The notes: a model not told the origin generated them from the sequence alone. Counted from the stretch's first letter, positions 51,058 to 61,185 are shown. The stretch is 64,000 bases of DNA from Prevotella sp. (GCA_017623155.1 JAGAPR010000003.1:1-64000), one strand, 5' to 3'. Translations and numbers: made by a program.

Positions 51058-52143
51058 TCACTTCTCCTCCCCTTGTGAAGACCGTATGGGACTCTTGGGC
51101 TTCGGTATCTTATCCATGAGCAGTTCGAACACTCCCGCTATCGCCACCACGCCGATGATATAGAGCAACAGGCCGGCATATACCTCGCCGTTGAGAGATA
51201 CGGGGATGAAAATCTTGCGGGCGATGGGATGGGTGACAAACATCACGGCCGACACTCCGCCCGTCCAGAGCAGCGGAGGGAGAGCGACGGCGGGTAGCGA
51301 CTTGACGAAAAACACGGTGGCGGCAACGGCAAAGAGCGGTGCCCAGAGCCATGTCTGGAAGTTGAAACACATCAGTGAGAGCACGCCCATCGTGGCCATA
51401 CAGAGCAAAGCCCACTGCCACCGGCGGAAGCACTGCATCCAAGCTGCGGGGCGCGAGCGACCGAGCAGCACACCGGCACAGAACGGGAGCATGCCGCCCA
51501 CACAGTTGTAGCGCAGACGGCGCAACGTCTCGTCTTCCGGCCCGCACACGGCTTGCAACAGCCAGCACACCAATACCAGTCCCACCACAACGGCCGGGCC
51601 CCGGCGATGGATGAAAAGGCGGTAGACGATATAAAGTTGTATCATCAGTCCGAAAAACCAGTAGGGCCCGGGCCAGATGCTGCGCGACGGCCAAGGCAGG
51701 AGGTTTATATACATCAGCAGCTGGGCGATGATGTTGCCTGCCGTGTAATGGAAAGGCCGTGGAGTGGCAAGGTCGACAAGCGTGAAAGCCGCAAAACCGG
51801 TGAACAGCATCGTCAGCAGTTTGAGATAGTGATAGCGTATAAACCGGAACACAGGCAGGTCGGGCCTGTCGCCGTATTTCATCACGAGTCCGTAGCCGCT
51901 GAGAAAGAGGAACACCGGCACTCCGTAATGCCCGAAGTAAGACACGAGATTTATCGGCAGCATAGCGTCGGGATGCGCCAGTATGCCAAGCAGTCCCTCG
52001 TTGTTCGACACCCGATAGAGGTATTCGTTTTCCTTTGCAGGTATCGACAGCCAGTGACAGAAGTTGTGCAGCATGATGCCCAAGATGGCAATGCCCCGCA
52101 ACGCAGAGCACTCCGCGCGACTGAGCCATGTTTTATTTTCCAT
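51058..52143 (-). CDS. Acyltransferase family 3 membrane protein
   Basis: 361 residues from MENKTWLSRAECSALRGIAILGIMLHNFCHWL, with the family's catalytic His in the first membrane helix. About ten hydrophobic segments. The start overlaps the upstream sulfatase-fold gene by 11 bp, and a longer reading frame from 52206 is rejected. Such enzymes O-acylate surface polysaccharides, peptidoglycan or lipids. Paired with a phosphoethanolamine-transferase-like gene, suggesting joint envelope modification. Confidence 0.88.
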   Translation of the reverse strand: MENKTWLSRAECSALRGIAILGIMLHNFCHWLSIPAKENEYLYRVSNNEGLLGILAHPDAMLPINLVSYFGHYGVPVFLFLSGYGLVMKYGDRPDLPVFRFIRYHYLKLLTMLFTGFAAFTLVDLATPRPFHYTAGNIIAQLLMYINLLPWPSRSIWPGPYWFFGLMIQLYIVYRLFIHRRGPAVVVGLVLVCWLLQAVCGPEDETLRRLRYNCVGGMLPFCAGVLLGRSRPAAWMQCFRRWQWALLCMATMGVLSLMCFNFQTWLWAPLFAVAATVFFVKSLPAVALPPLLWTGGVSAVMFVTHPIARKIFIPVSLNGEVYAGLLLYIIGVVAIAGVFELLMDKIPKPKSPIRSSQGEEK

Positions 52144-53962
52144 AATCGTTTCGCAATTTATCGTAATCGGTGGTATTTTTAAGTATTCTCGGGTTGCGCT
52201 CGTCATAGTCGGGAGAGAGCGGATTGCAGTCGGGACGGTAGTAGGGGCATGATATTCCGCCGAGATAGAGCAGCAGGTGCGGCAGGCGGTCGGTCATGAA
52301 AGGCTTGGCGGCGGCAGCCCGCACGGCGGCCACGACCTCGGGCCGGGCGGCCTCATAACTCTCGGAACACCATATCCAGAACGGCACTTCATACTCTTCG
52401 TATGCCGTCTCGTAGCTCGGCCGCTCGCTGTGTGTGCGCCCGAACTTGTCGCGGTCGAAACCGAAACAGCTCTCTCCGTGGTCGGAAAGGTATATGACAA
52501 CGGCATCACGACTTTCAAACCGGCGGATGACGGCATCGAGTATCGAGTCGTTGTAGAGCGTGGCATTGTCATAGTCGGCCAGCACCCAGCGGGCGTGGTT
52601 GTTCACACGGCGGTGCCGGTAGTCTGCCGGGCGAAACACTTTGCGGTCGCGCGGATACTTGCGCCTGTACTCTGCGTGCTGTCCCTTGAGGTGGAAAATC
52701 GTGAGATTGGCCTTTGCCGAGGGGCGCGGCAGAGTGTCGTATTCGGCCAACAGCCCCTCGTCATACTCGTGTATGGCACTGTTCCGCACATCGAACATCT
52801 TGTCGCTCAGTTCATGGTCGGTCATGAAAAAGCCGCCGCTGAAATTGCATATCGACTCGGCAGCATCGGGCACGAACTGATTTGTGACAAACGTCACGCC
52901 GTAACCGGCGGCACGAAAGACCTCGGGGAAAAGCGGATAGTCGCACCAGTCGGCCTTGTCGCCGACGGTCTGCAACGAAAAAAGGTTCTTGAAAACGAAG
53001 CTCGTGAGGTTCCACGGACTCACCACATCGGTGAAAACAACGAGCCGGCCCGCATCGGCACGCGCTTTCTGGCGCGGACTGACGGCCTTGTCGTAGCCGT
53101 ACAACTGTGAGTGATGGCGGTTGTGGCTCTCTCCTATCACGAGCACTATCTCGGGAGAACGGAACGAACAGCTGTCGATACGCGAGCAGCCAACGAATTC
53201 TGTCAGCTTGTCGAGCTGGCGGTCGGCGAGGTTATTGGCGTAAATACTGAAAGCAAGACGATGCACGGGGAGGTAGAGTTCGGCCTTGTTGTCGTCGAGA
53301 AAAGCCCTTTCCACCTTGCCGAGCTCGCCGGCGGAAAACAGTTTGGCCGTGGCTCGCTTATTGGGCAGCGTGACCGTAATGCCCCATATCAAAAGCACCG
53401 CAACGGCAACGGCGGCCGGAAGACAGCACAGGCACGAGCAGCCGTGACGCAACTCCTCGTTGATGCGCGGCCTGTGACGCATGCGACGCACAAGAAAAGC
53501 ACCGACGGCGACACACAGATGCAACGCGGCGAGAGCCATAAGCCACCCCACGGGAGAGGCAATCACATCCCAACCGACGTATGTGCTGAAAAACTGTGAG
53601 GCCTCGTCGTAGTTCGTCTCGTTCACGAGCAACAGCATCGTGGGCGACAGCGAGGTGCCGAAACGATGGAAGCAATACACATCGGCAATGGAAACGGCAT
53701 AGAGAAACACCGAAAGAAGCGCACGGGGAATGCCCCGCCACCGCCGCGGGACGATGCACAGCAATGCGCAAATCACGTAAAGGTCGACAAAAAGCTCGTA
53801 TAAGGCATAGCTGTAAGGCGGCGGATTACCGTCGGGCGAGGCCGTAAGCAACAGGCACAGCCACCCGAGGGCATACATAAAAACAAAAAAAGAGGCATTG
53901 CCGGTTATCGGAGCGAGCAACAAGCCCGCCGACTCACGGCATGCCTTCGACATATTTACCAT
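52133..53962 (-). CDS. Phosphoethanolamine transferase-like (EptA/sulfatase fold)
   Basis: 609 residues; Met4 (53953) is an alternative start. Five N-terminal transmembrane helices up to about 200, then a periplasmic sulfatase-fold domain: IVLVIGESHNRHHSQLYGYDKAVSP, candidate nucleophile Thr in WNLTSFVFKNLFSLQ, FHLKGQHAEYRRKYP and VIYLSDHGESCF as metal sites. Family members add phosphoethanolamine to lipid A or glycans, which changes surface charge and polymyxin sensitivity. It overlaps the nadD 3' end, so it is at the tail of the housekeeping operon. Confidence 0.88.
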   Translation of the reverse strand: MVNMSKACRESAGLLLAPITGNASFFVFMYALGWLCLLLTASPDGNPPPYSYALYELFVDLYVICALLCIVPRRWRGIPRALLSVFLYAVSIADVYCFHRFGTSLSPTMLLLVNETNYDEASQFFSTYVGWDVIASPVGWLMALAALHLCVAVGAFLVRRMRHRPRINEELRHGCSCLCCLPAAVAVAVLLIWGITVTLPNKRATAKLFSAGELGKVERAFLDDNKAELYLPVHRLAFSIYANNLADRQLDKLTEFVGCSRIDSCSFRSPEIVLVIGESHNRHHSQLYGYDKAVSPRQKARADAGRLVVFTDVVSPWNLTSFVFKNLFSLQTVGDKADWCDYPLFPEVFRAAGYGVTFVTNQFVPDAAESICNFSGGFFMTDHELSDKMFDVRNSAIHEYDEGLLAEYDTLPRPSAKANLTIFHLKGQHAEYRRKYPRDRKVFRPADYRHRRVNNHARWVLADYDNATLYNDSILDAVIRRFESRDAVVIYLSDHGESCFGFDRDKFGRTHSERPSYETAYEEYEVPFWIWCSESYEAARPEVVAAVRAAAAKPFMTDRLPHLLLYLGGISCPYYRPDCNPLSPDYDERNPRILKNTTDYDKLRNDYGK

Positions 53963-54530
53963 AATATTCTGTTATCTTTTCTTTCACCACATCGGGCACC
54001 ATGCCGTCTATCGGCAGGCCGCAGCCTATACGCCCGCGTATCTCCGTGCTGCTGATATCGAGCAGCGGAACATCGACAAGCGTCACACCTGCCGGCAGCG
54101 AGGCCGCATCCACCGTGCTGCCACGGCGAGGATATATCACAACGGGATAACCGGCGAGTATCTTCTCGTGCTCGCGCCACCCGCCGAAACGCTGCCAGTT
54201 GTCGGCACCGATGAGCAATGTGAAGCGGCGGTCGGGCATTTCGGCCGTCAATCCGCGGAGCGTATTCCACATGTAAGACGGTTTGGGCAACCGAAATTCG
54301 TAGTCGCTCACCGCCATACCGCGCTCTCCGGCCACCGCCATGCGGGCAATCTCGAGCCGCAACGAGTCGTCGAGCAACCACGAATTGCGCTTAAACGGGT
54401 TTTGGGGCGACACCATAAACCATATCTCGTCGAGGGCGGCGGACTCCAGCAACCGCCGTGCGATGGCTATATGCCCGTTGTGTATGGGATTGAACGAGCC
54501 GCCGAATATTCCTGTCGATATGGTGTCCAT
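53934..54530 (-). CDS. nadD: Nicotinate-nucleotide adenylyltransferase
   Basis: 198 residues. Converts NaMN and ATP to deamido-NAD. Motifs GIFGGSFNPIHNGHIAIARRLL (with HxGH) and the C-terminal ISSTEIRGRIGCGLPI. Follows gmk by 12 bp. Confidence 0.97.
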   Translation of the reverse strand: MDTISTGIFGGSFNPIHNGHIAIARRLLESAALDEIWFMVSPQNPFKRNSWLLDDSLRLEIARMAVAGERGMAVSDYEFRLPKPSYMWNTLRGLTAEMPDRRFTLLIGADNWQRFGGWREHEKILAGYPVVIYPRRGSTVDAASLPAGVTLVDVPLLDISSTEIRGRIGCGLPIDGMVPDVVKEKITEYYGKYVEGMP

Positions 54531-54542
54531 AGGCTTATATCA

Positions 54543-55115
54543 CTATGATATGAACTCCTTTATCACGCCGTATGTCTCGCGACAGGCCTCATCGATATTG
54601 TCATTGACCACGATACGGTCGAACTTAGGTGCGAAACCGAGTTCAAACTCGGCACGCGCTATGCGCTTGTCTATCGCCTCGACTGTCTCGGTGCCGCGGC
54701 TTTCGAGCCTGCGGCGCAACTCCTCCACCGACGGCGGGCGCACGAATATGCTCAAAGCGCGGTCGGCATAGTAGTCTTTAATGTTGCAACCGCCTTTCAC
54801 ATCGACGTCGAGCACCACGTTCCACCCGGCTTCCAACTGTTTCTCCACCTGCGATTTCAACGTGCCGTAATACCTTCCGGCATACACCTCCTCGTACTCC
54901 AAGAACTCGCCGGCGGCAACCTTCGCCCTGAACTCGTCGGGAGTGACGAAGAAATAATCCTCGCCGTCAGTCTCTCCGGGACGCGGGCCGCGGCTCGTAC
55001 ACGACGTGGAAAAGGCCATGCGCAACTCGTCGTGCGCCATGAGACGCTTAATGATGGTGCTCTTTCCCGTTCCGCTCGGGGCGGAAAATATTATAACTTT
55101 ACCCTTACAACGCAT
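54543..55115 (-). CDS. gmk: Guanylate kinase
   Basis: 190 residues. Phosphorylates GMP to GDP. P-loop FSAPSGTGKSTIIKRL, GMP-binding TSCTSRGPRPGETDGEDYFFV, and VVLDVDVKGGCNIK. Starts 11 bp inside the yicC 3' end. Same operon as nadD. Confidence 0.98.
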   Translation of the reverse strand: MRCKGKVIIFSAPSGTGKSTIIKRLMAHDELRMAFSTSCTSRGPRPGETDGEDYFFVTPDEFRAKVAAGEFLEYEEVYAGRYYGTLKSQVEKQLEAGWNVVLDVDVKGGCNIKDYYADRALSIFVRPPSVEELRRRLESRGTETVEAIDKRIARAEFELGFAPKFDRIVVNDNIDEACRETYGVIKEFIS

Positions 55116-55980
55116 TCAGCACCTGTTCTTTTATTTGCTCCAACTCGTCTTTCATCATCACGACAATGTTCTGCATCTCCGCCAGATTGCTCTTCGAACC
55201 GGTGGTATTGATTTCGCGTCCCATCTCCTGAGCGATGAAACCGAGCTTCTTTCCCTGTCCGTGTCCGTCTTCCATTGTCTCGCGGAAGTATTTGAGATGA
55301 TTGGCAAGACGCTGTTTCTCCTCGCTGATGTCGAGTTTCTCTATATAGTATATCAGCTCCTGCTCGAGGCGGTTCTTGTCGTATTCCACATTTGGAATGG
55401 AGCTCAGACCGTCTACAATGCGGGCACGTATCTTCTCGACACGGGCTTTCTCGTAAGGTTCTATGGATGCGAGAAGAGCCGAAATGTTGTCGAGCTTCTC
55501 GCAGAACTTGCGTTGAAGGGCCACTCCCTCCTGATTGCGGAACGCCGTTATCTTCTCTATCGCGCCGACAATGGCACCGCGCGCCGCGCTCCACTCGTCG
55601 TCGCTGAGCTCTTCCTGCTCGGTGCGCACCATCACATCGGGCATGCGCAGAAGCGTGGCAAACCAGTCCTGAGGCTCCGGAATGCCGGTCTTTTCGGATA
55701 TGGCACGTATCTGCCGGTAGTAGTTTTCCACGAGAGCACCGTTTATCGGAGTGGCATCCGTGCCGGCTTCTTTCTCTATCCAGATGCAGAAATCCACCTT
55801 TCCGCGCTCCAACGCCGCCGAGAGCATCTGCCGAATTTCCATCTCTTTCTCTCTGTATAGCGGCGCAATACGCGTCGAGAGGTCAAGAGCCTTGCTGTTG
55901 AGCGACTTTATCTCCACATTTATTTTCTTCTCTCCATAGGTCACGACAGCCTTGCCGTAGCCCGTCATCGATTGTATCAT
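55105..55980 (-). CDS. yicC: YicC family endoribonuclease
   Basis: 291 residues, starting with the family signature MIQSMTGYGKAV and ending with the conserved C-terminal domain (FIAQEMGREINTTGSKSNLAEMQNIVVMMKDELEQIKEQVLNA). E. coli YicC is an endoribonuclease affecting small RNA RyhB. Fixed partner of gmk in Bacteroidota. Confidence 0.95.
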   Translation of the reverse strand: MIQSMTGYGKAVVTYGEKKINVEIKSLNSKALDLSTRIAPLYREKEMEIRQMLSAALERGKVDFCIWIEKEAGTDATPINGALVENYYRQIRAISEKTGIPEPQDWFATLLRMPDVMVRTEQEELSDDEWSAARGAIVGAIEKITAFRNQEGVALQRKFCEKLDNISALLASIEPYEKARVEKIRARIVDGLSSIPNVEYDKNRLEQELIYYIEKLDISEEKQRLANHLKYFRETMEDGHGQGKKLGFIAQEMGREINTTGSKSNLAEMQNIVVMMKDELEQIKEQVLNAL

Positions 55981-56027
55981 AATATTATTGTTTAAGTTTC
56001 GCTGTTATATGTTATAGCATTTTGTCA

Positions 56028-57398
56028 TTACATGATGTGCAACCAGCGCAATATGTCGTTGAGATTTGCCACCACCATCAACAGGATAAGTATGCCGAAG
56101 CCTATATACTCGGCCCGTATCATGAACGTCTCGCCCGGTTTCCGGCGCGTAATCATCTCGTAAAGCAGGAACAAGACGTGTCCTCCGTCGAGGGCGGGAA
56201 TGGGCAGTATGTTCATGAACGCGAGAATAATGCTTAGGAATGCCGTCATTTTCCAGAACAGATACCAGTCCCATGTGGGCGGGAAAAGGCTGCCGATGGC
56301 TCCGAAGCCGCCAAGCGATTTCGCTCCTTCCGACGTGAAGACATACTTCATGTCGTCTACGTATGTCGACAACACATGGCATCCGTACTTCACTCCGGCG
56401 GGTATGCTCTCGAAGAAACCGTACTCACGTGTGACGGGTTTATAGAGAGCGACGTATGATTTTGTCATTATTCCGAGTTTAAGGTCGGCCGTAAGCACCA
56501 CATTCGCCGTGTCGTTGACTCCCTTTCTCTGCGTTATTATCGTGACATTGCGTGCCGCCATGCTGTCGGCAGGCGTCGACGCGACTGCCAGCACATCGCC
56601 GAGCGTGCCCATTTCGTCGAGGAACGTGTTGTAAGAGTCCACCGGTTTGCCGTTGAAAGCGATTATCTTGTCGCCTTTTTGCATTCCGGCTGCCGCTGCC
56701 GGCGTGCCCGGCAGGACGCTATCGAGCACCGCCGGCGTGAGAGGACGCACAAACGGTGGCACGGTTTTGAGCATGTCGAGCAGGTTCAGGTCGCCGGGCA
56801 GGTTGAGACTCATCTGCTTTCCGCCGCGAACGAGGTCCACGCGGTGCGCCTCGGAGATGTCTCTGAGCATGTCTGCGCTGAAATCCTTGAACTCGCCCTT
56901 GTCCGTTCCGATGAGAATATCGCCGTCGCGGAAGCCCAATGCCTTTGCTTCCGTGTTGAATTTCATGCCGTATGTCATGTCTTTCGCGGGGATATATGTG
57001 TCGCCCCACACGAAAAGTATCCCGGCATATATTATCAATGCGAGCAGGAAATTGACCAGCACGCCGCCTATCATGACAAGCAGTCGCTGCCATGCGGGCT
57101 TTGAACGGAACTCCCACGGCTGCACAGGCTGCTTCATTTGCTCGGTATCGAAACTCTCGTCTATCATTCCCGATATCTTGCAATAGCCGCCGAGTGGCAG
57201 CCATCCCACGCCATATGTCGTGTCGCTGTTTTTCGGTTTGAACTGGAAAAGATGGAACCAAGGGTCGAAGAACAGGTAGAACTTCTCCACCCTGATACCG
57301 AACAGTTTTGCAAAAAAGAAGTGTCCGCCCTCATGGAGCAGCACCAAAATCGATATTGCGAGCATGAGTTGCAACGCACGTATTAAGAATATTTCCAT
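56028..57398 (-). CDS. rseP: RIP metalloprotease RseP (site-2 protease)
   Basis: 456 residues. Zinc motif HEGGHFFFAKLFGIRVEKF in the first membrane helix, PDZ domains in the middle (SVLPGTPAAAAGMQKGDKIIAFNGK), and the second zinc-site motif NILPIPALDGGHVLF near the C terminus. Cleaves transmembrane anti-sigma factors in the membrane. Follows dxr by 21 bp, the common arrangement. Confidence 0.96.
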   Translation of the reverse strand: MEIFLIRALQLMLAISILVLLHEGGHFFFAKLFGIRVEKFYLFFDPWFHLFQFKPKNSDTTYGVGWLPLGGYCKISGMIDESFDTEQMKQPVQPWEFRSKPAWQRLLVMIGGVLVNFLLALIIYAGILFVWGDTYIPAKDMTYGMKFNTEAKALGFRDGDILIGTDKGEFKDFSADMLRDISEAHRVDLVRGGKQMSLNLPGDLNLLDMLKTVPPFVRPLTPAVLDSVLPGTPAAAAGMQKGDKIIAFNGKPVDSYNTFLDEMGTLGDVLAVASTPADSMAARNVTIITQRKGVNDTANVVLTADLKLGIMTKSYVALYKPVTREYGFFESIPAGVKYGCHVLSTYVDDMKYVFTSEGAKSLGGFGAIGSLFPPTWDWYLFWKMTAFLSIILAFMNILPIPALDGGHVLFLLYEMITRRKPGETFMIRAEYIGFGILILLMVVANLNDILRWLHIM

Positions 57399-57419
57399 TT
57401 ATTATATGTATTGTGATTG

Positions 57420-58580
57420 TTATTTAGCTGTCAACAACTCCGTGGCCACGCGCCTTGCCTCGCTGTCTGTGGCCACATACGTGTCGTAATCGGGATTTAA
57501 TTCGAACGCCACGCGGCTCATCGTCTTCTCTATTATGTCGCTCATCTGCAAAAAGCCGCAGCGGTCTTCGAGGAAACCGCGGTTGACAATTTCGTTGGCG
57601 GCGTTGACGATGCATGGCATGTTGCCGCCTTTTCGTATCGCCTCGAATGCCAACGCGAGGCAGCGGAACTTCTCCATGTCGGGCTTGAAGAACTCCAACG
57701 GGTGACTGAAAAGGTCCAATCGCTCCGACGTGAGATGTATGCGGTCGGGATAAGAGAGCGCATACTGTATGGGGAGGCGCATGTCCGGCACGCCGAGTTG
57801 TGCCTTTACGGCCCCGTCGCAGAATTGAACGGCGCTGTGAACGACCGACTGCGGATGCACGAGCACCTCTATCTTGTCGGCATCCACGCCGAAAAGCCAC
57901 TTCGCTTCGATAACTTCAAATCCTTTGTTCATCATCGTCGCACTGTCTATCGTTATCTTCGCTCCCATGTCCCATGTGGGATGTCGCAGGGCATCGTCCT
58001 TGGTGACGGCGGCCAACCGGTCCATGGTGAAATTGCGGAACGGTCCTCCCGATGCCGTGAGAAGTATCTTTTCCACTTCGTTGTCGCCCTCTCCGGCAAG
58101 GCACTGGAATATCGCCGAGTGCTCGCTGTCGACCGGAAGTATCGGCGTGCGGTATTTTTCCGCCAGCTCACAGATAAGTTTTCCTGCCACGACGAGTGTC
58201 TCCTTGTTTGCCAGACATATCGTCTTGCGCGCCTTTATGGCGTGTATCGTCGGCGAAAGGCCGGCAAATCCCACCATTGCCGTGAGCACCATGTCTATCG
58301 GTCCTGCCTCTACAATCTCGTCGAGCGCGTCTTTTCCCGCGTAGATTTTTATGTCGGACTCGTCTGCGAGCAATGCTTTCAGCTCGTCATACCGCCGTTC
58401 ATTGGCGATGACAACGGCCGCGGGCTTGAACTTACGGGCCTGTGCCGCAAGCTCTTCGACCTTGTTGTTTGCCGTGAGACAATACACCTCGTACCGGTCG
58501 GAGTGCTCTTCTATCACCCGAAGGGCCTGTGTTCCTATCGAACCGGTGGAGCCGAGTATTGCTATTTGTTTCTTCTTCAT
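57420..58580 (-). CDS. dxr: 1-deoxy-D-xylulose-5-phosphate reductoisomerase
   Basis: 386 residues. First committed MEP-pathway step to isoprenoids, fosmidomycin target. NADPH-binding AILGSTGSIGTQALRVIEEH, catalytic/metal site VDSEHSAIFQCL, and LTASGGPFRNF. Complete. Confidence 0.98.
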   Translation of the reverse strand: MKKKQIAILGSTGSIGTQALRVIEEHSDRYEVYCLTANNKVEELAAQARKFKPAAVVIANERRYDELKALLADESDIKIYAGKDALDEIVEAGPIDMVLTAMVGFAGLSPTIHAIKARKTICLANKETLVVAGKLICELAEKYRTPILPVDSEHSAIFQCLAGEGDNEVEKILLTASGGPFRNFTMDRLAAVTKDDALRHPTWDMGAKITIDSATMMNKGFEVIEAKWLFGVDADKIEVLVHPQSVVHSAVQFCDGAVKAQLGVPDMRLPIQYALSYPDRIHLTSERLDLFSHPLEFFKPDMEKFRCLALAFEAIRKGGNMPCIVNAANEIVNRGFLEDRCGFLQMSDIIEKTMSRVAFELNPDYDTYVATDSEARRVATELLTAK

Positions 58581-58658
58581 GTTTTTTTTATATTATGATG
58601 CGCGGCAGTAACGCCTCCGCCGCATAACGTCAGAGTGTCGTCTGTGCGCCGATAAGTC

Positions 58659-59183
58659 TTATTCTTCCGCCTTGTCGATGTCGAGCAGTCCCTCGGGCAG
58701 TGCCATCTCTATCGTTCGCCGGGCGGTATCCACGTCGCGGATAAGCTCGTCTTGCGCCGGAACGAGTGTGCCGTCTTCCAGTTCGAAGAGCGTGTTCACC
58801 GTGCTGTCGTCCACCGACGCTATCCGTCCGACGGCCTTGCCGCTGCCTGCGTCGATGATTTCGAAGCCCACGGTTGCCGCCCACGACAGTCCGGTACCGT
58901 CGGCATCGGACAATTCTCTCGGGAAAAACACGTCGGTGTTTGTCAGTTCCGCCGCCCGTTCCTGAGTGTCGATGTCCTCGAATTTGACGAGTGCCGTCTC
59001 TTCGCTTTTGAACCTGTACTCGTCGATAAAGAACGGAACGAGTATCCCGTCTATCGAAAGTATGAGATAGTCGCAGTCCGTGCGATCGAAAATATCGTCG
59101 TCGAACATGAATGTTATCTCGCCTTTCACGCCGTGCGGCTTGCCGAGCCGGCCTATCCTGTATACGTCTTCCTGTCTTATCAT
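58659..59183 (-). CDS. rimM: Ribosome maturation factor RimM
   Basis: 174 residues from MIRQEDVYRIGRLGKPHGVKGEITF. RimM N domain (1-95) and PRC-barrel (about 100-170, GFEIIDAGSGKAVGRIASVDDSTVNTLFELE). Assists 30S assembly. The frame stays open to 59234, but the extension MSFYKSYKYYKSYKSYK is translated from short AT-rich tandem repeats (about 59184-59228) between murA and rimM and is not likely part of the protein. Confidence 0.95.
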   Translation of the reverse strand: MIRQEDVYRIGRLGKPHGVKGEITFMFDDDIFDRTDCDYLILSIDGILVPFFIDEYRFKSEETALVKFEDIDTQERAAELTNTDVFFPRELSDADGTGLSWAATVGFEIIDAGSGKAVGRIASVDDSTVNTLFELEDGTLVPAQDELIRDVDTARRTIEMALPEGLLDIDKAEE

Positions 59184-59230
59184 TTTATAAGATTTATAAG
59201 ACTTGTAATATTTGTAAGATTTATAAAAGC

Positions 59231-60550
59231 TCACTCTACCGGACAGTTGAGTCGCGTGATGCGCGCTCCGAGACTGTTCAGCCGCTCCTCGATGCTCTCA
59301 TATCCGCGGTCTATCTGCTCGATGTTGTCGATGCGGCTCGTCCCGCGGGCACTCATGGCCGCTATGAGCAGTGCTATTCCCGCACGGATGTCGGGGCTTG
59401 ACATGCGGCCGGCGCGCAACGTTATGTTGCGGTCGTGGCCCACTACCACCGCCCTGTGCGGGTCGCAGAGTATTATCTGTGCTCCCATGTCTATCAGCTT
59501 GTCTACGAAAAACAGGCGGCTCTCAAACATTTTCTGGTGAAAGAGCACGCTGCCCCGTGCCTGCGTGGCCACCACGATGAGCACCGACAGCAGGTCGGGG
59601 GTGAGTCCCGGCCACGGAGCATCGGCCAGAGTCATTATCGTCCCGTCGATGAACGATGCCACCTGATAATGGTCTTGACGCGGAATGATGAGGTCGTCGC
59701 CCTCCCGGTCTATCCTCACCCCGAGTCGGCGGAAGGCTTCGGGAATGATGCCGAGGTTGTCGGGCGATACATCCTTGATGCGTATGCCGTCGCCCACCAT
59801 TGCCGCCATGCCGATAAAGGAGCCCACTTCTATCATGTCGGGCAGTATGCGGTGTGTCGTTCCGTGCAGTTTCTCCACGCCGACGATGGTGAGCATGTTC
59901 GACGCTATGCCGCTTATGCAGGCTCCCATGGCGTTGAGCATGTGGCACAGCTGCTGTATGTACGGTTCGCAGGCTGCGTTGTATATCGTGGTGGTGCCCT
60001 CGGCGAGCACCGCCGCCATGATGATGTTGGCCGTTCCTGTCACCGAAGCCTCGTCGAGCAGCATGTAGCAGCCTTTCAACCGGTCGGCACCTATCTCATA
60101 TACGCCGCGGTCTTCGATGTGCCTGAACGTCGCCCCGAGCCGCTCGAAGCCGAGAAAGTGGGTGTCGAGCCGCCGCCTGCCTATCTTGTCGCCGCCCGGC
60201 TTGGTGATTACGGCCTTGCCGAAACGTGCCAGCAGCGGTCCTATCATAAGCACCGAACCGCGCAACGAGGCGCACTTGCGCACAAACTCGTCGCTTTCGA
60301 GATAGTCGAGATTGAGGTCGTCGGCCGTGAACGAGTAGTCGTTTGTGCCCGTGCGTTCAACTTTCACGCCTATGTCTTTGAGCAGGAGTATCAGGTTTTT
60401 GATGTCGAGGATATCCGGGATATTGCTTATTCTCACCTCTCCTGCCGTGAGCAGCGAGGCGCATATCACTTCGAGAGCCTCGTTCTTGGCTCCCTGCGGC
60501 GTTATTGTTCCGCTCAGCGGATGACCGCCTTCGATGATGAATGCCGACAT
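59231..60550 (-). CDS. murA: UDP-N-acetylglucosamine 1-carboxyvinyltransferase
   Basis: 439 residues. First committed step of peptidoglycan synthesis. Signature GTITPQGAKNEALEVICASL. In the flexible loop, where E. coli has the fosfomycin-reactive Cys115 (GGCAIG), this protein has GGDKIGRRR with D121. Asp at this place keeps activity but is known to make MurA insensitive to fosfomycin. Confidence 0.97.
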   Translation of the reverse strand: MSAFIIEGGHPLSGTITPQGAKNEALEVICASLLTAGEVRISNIPDILDIKNLILLLKDIGVKVERTGTNDYSFTADDLNLDYLESDEFVRKCASLRGSVLMIGPLLARFGKAVITKPGGDKIGRRRLDTHFLGFERLGATFRHIEDRGVYEIGADRLKGCYMLLDEASVTGTANIIMAAVLAEGTTTIYNAACEPYIQQLCHMLNAMGACISGIASNMLTIVGVEKLHGTTHRILPDMIEVGSFIGMAAMVGDGIRIKDVSPDNLGIIPEAFRRLGVRIDREGDDLIIPRQDHYQVASFIDGTIMTLADAPWPGLTPDLLSVLIVVATQARGSVLFHQKMFESRLFFVDKLIDMGAQIILCDPHRAVVVGHDRNITLRAGRMSSPDIRAGIALLIAAMSARGTSRIDNIEQIDRGYESIEERLNSLGARITRLNCPVE

Positions 60551-60569
60551 ACCTTAATAATATAATGTG

Positions 60570-61178
60570 TCACTTGCGTTTTCTTCTTCTCTGATTGTCG
60601 CCCGAGCCGCCCGCAGTCATCTTGTCAAACTTGAACGTATTGAGGTCGAGCTGTATCTTTCCGTCGGTGAAGCGGGCAAGGTCGGATGCCACTTTCTCGT
60701 CGTCCATCGACCCGTGACCCCATGTCGTAAGGTCGCGCTTCATCTGATTGGCCACCATGCGTGTCAGTTCGTCGCGCTCATTACCCTCGGGCATGGCTTT
60801 CAACTTGTCGAACATCTTTTCGAGCAGATGGCCGTAGTGGCGCAGCCGCACGCCGCCGTCCTTTCCGGGTATGGCCATCGGTGCCGGCTTGCCGAGTATT
60901 TTCTCGGCCTCCGTCACGTCATACGGCCATTCGATGTCGAGCTCTCTGCCGCTCATGAGATAGAGATGATCCCACAGCGTGCGCTCAAAGTCGGCATTGT
61001 CGTGCAGTTGGGGCACTTTGGTGGCCATCATCCGCACGATGATTTCGGCGCAAGCCTGCCGCTCGGCCCTGTCTGTCAGCGTCACGGCATGGTCTACCAT
61101 CTTCTGTATCTCACGCCCGTACTCAGGCATCATCAGCCGTTCGCGCTGCGTGTTGTAGTCTAATCCTTTTATTTCCAT
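60570..61178 (-). CDS. DUF4290 family protein
   Basis: 202 residues, starting MEIKGLDYNTQRERLMMPEYGREIQKMVDHA, the family's conserved N terminus. Mostly helical, basic tail NQRRRKRK. Found almost only in Bacteroidota, next to murA. Function unknown. Confidence 0.9.
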   Translation of the reverse strand: MEIKGLDYNTQRERLMMPEYGREIQKMVDHAVTLTDRAERQACAEIIVRMMATKVPQLHDNADFERTLWDHLYLMSGRELDIEWPYDVTEAEKILGKPAPMAIPGKDGGVRLRHYGHLLEKMFDKLKAMPEGNERDELTRMVANQMKRDLTTWGHGSMDDEKVASDLARFTDGKIQLDLNTFKFDKMTAGGSGDNQRRRKRK

Positions 61179-61185
61179 AAATCTT

